From NCBI GenBank assembly GCA_041309145.1, contig JBFZAG010000044.1:1-6884 (forward strand): 6,884 nt of DNA, given 5' to 3'. This DNA is from JAPLLS01 sp041309145 (GTDB lineage Bacteria > Omnitrophota > Gorgyraeia > Gygaellales > Profunditerraquicolaceae). The position numbers and the translations under genes were made by a program. Below the pieces are notes generated by a model. It was not told the DNA's origin and searched no databases. It worked only from the letters and a program-made list of their open reading frames with translations. Shown one piece after another: positions 6,213 to 6,884 of this stretch (position 1 is its first letter; the number at the start of each line of letters is the position of its first letter).

Positions 6213-6227
6213 AGTTGCAGGTGACAG

Positions 6228-6884
6228 ATGAAGAAATTCATCGCTAAGCTGATTTGCGGTCTTAAAAACATAGTTTATCCCAGGACCTGCCTCATTTGCA
6301 AGCAAAGTCTGGCCCGGAGCGGCGCTGATGAGCTGGTCTGCGTTGAATGCTGGGCAGCCGTCAGAAAAAACAGCCCGCCTTTTTGCCGCCGATGCGGAAG
6401 AAGTCTGGATAAAATATCCTTAGCCAAAGGCATCTGTTGCCCGTGCCTGAAAACTCCCCTGCATTTTGACCGGGCTTGGGCTCCCTGTGTCTACGACGGG
6501 GTGACAAAAGATCTGATCCGCGAGTTTAAATACAAGAATAAGGATTATCTGGCGGATATTCTAAGCGGGCTGATGGTGGATTTTATCCGGGAATACGATC
6601 TTCCGGTCAACCTGGTCGATCTGGTCATCCCCGTGCCTTTGCATCCGGCCAGGCTGAGGGAAAGGGAGTTCAACCAGGCTGAACTGCTGGCCAGAAAGAT
6701 CGCTTCCGTCTATTCTAAAACAGTGTCCACGGACAACCTGATCCGCCAGCGCCAGACCAGGACCCAGACCGAGCTGCCTTCAGCGGAGCGCTTGATCAAC
6801 GTCAAGGACAGTTTTTCGGTGAGGAACCCCGGGCTGGTTAAAGCCAAAAATATTTTGCTGGTTGACGACGTCATGACAACCGGA
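6228..6884 (+). CDS. ComF family phosphoribosyltransferase-like protein, 3' end cut by window edge
   Basis: The frame is open from ATG 6228 to the window edge (219 residues). The N-terminal part is a cysteine-rich double zinc finger: CLIC (21-24), CVEC (38-41), CRRC (53-56) and CCPC (70-73). The type I phosphoribosyltransferase domain follows, with VIPVPLHPARLREREFNQA at 133-151 (the usual ComF signature) and the PRPP-loop LVDDVMTTG at 211-219, exactly where the window stops. ComF-family proteins are usually 220-250 residues, so some 10-30 residues are missing. In competent bacteria ComF helps bring transforming DNA into the cytoplasm. Many non-competent species carry homologues (such as GntX) of unknown role, so competence cannot be concluded. 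AGGTG lies 4 nt before the ATG. The gene diverges from pyrE, with 98 bp between the two starts. An antisense frame across the start is spurious. Confidence 0.93.
   Translation, partial: MKKFIAKLICGLKNIVYPRTCLICKQSLARSGADELVCVECWAAVRKNSPPFCRRCGRSLDKISLAKGICCPCLKTPLHFDRAWAPCVYDGVTKDLIREFKYKNKDYLADILSGLMVDFIREYDLPVNLVDLVIPVPLHPARLREREFNQAELLARKIASVYSKTVSTDNLIRQRQTRTQTELPSAERLINVKDSFSVRNPGLVKAKNILLVDDVMTTG

Noticed and set aside
6130..6227. PyrR-type attenuator or riboswitch in front of pyrE
   Set aside because: The promoter lies too close to the ATG to leave a leader, and no long hairpin or T-tract occurs on the minus strand between promoter and start.

Overview
The window holds seven protein genes, one tRNA gene and several promoters that can be read directly. 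It looks like chromosomal housekeeping sequence from an uncultured Gram-negative-type bacterium. A lipobox-containing M48 metalloprotease and two proteins with export signals suggest a cell with a periplasm. Promoters are sigma70-like, four of them with 17-bp spacers. I cannot name the phylum from sequence alone. The gene mix and the GGGGACGTTTCT-type palindrome remind me of metagenome genomes such as Omnitrophota, but that is only an impression.

Layout. Positions 1-900 (minus) hold an AEC-family (auxin efflux carrier) permease gene that lacks its 3' end. It has its own promoter. Divergent from it is a tRNA-Leu(CAG) gene at 1035-1119 with a consensus promoter, followed 8 bp later by a 61-bp near-perfect inverted repeat that could terminate both converging transcripts. 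Positions 1269-1757 (minus) encode an unrecognised small exported protein with an internal repeat.

Positions 1891-6129 (minus) form a tight operon in the order pyrE, HI0933-like FAD oxidoreductase, Maf-M48 fusion, clan GH-A glycosidase. Gaps are 26 bp, 0 bp and an 8-bp overlap. It is driven by a TTGACA-17-TAAAAT promoter so close to the pyrE ATG that the mRNA would be nearly or fully leaderless. Divergent from pyrE, at 6228-6884 (plus), is a ComF-family phosphoribosyltransferase gene cut by the right edge, with its own TTGACA-17-TATTAT promoter.

How they fit together. PyrE makes OMP for pyrimidine synthesis, and the Maf domain probably hydrolyses non-canonical or pyrimidine nucleoside triphosphates, so the operon begins with nucleotide metabolism. 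It ends with envelope functions: a membrane or periplasmic M48 protease and an exported glycosidase. The most unusual point is that Maf and the M48 lipoprotein are read as one uninterrupted 453-residue frame. The joining segment is a hydrophobic, lipobox-ending stretch encoded partly by a short direct repeat. I saw no mobile element, CRISPR array or phage gene.
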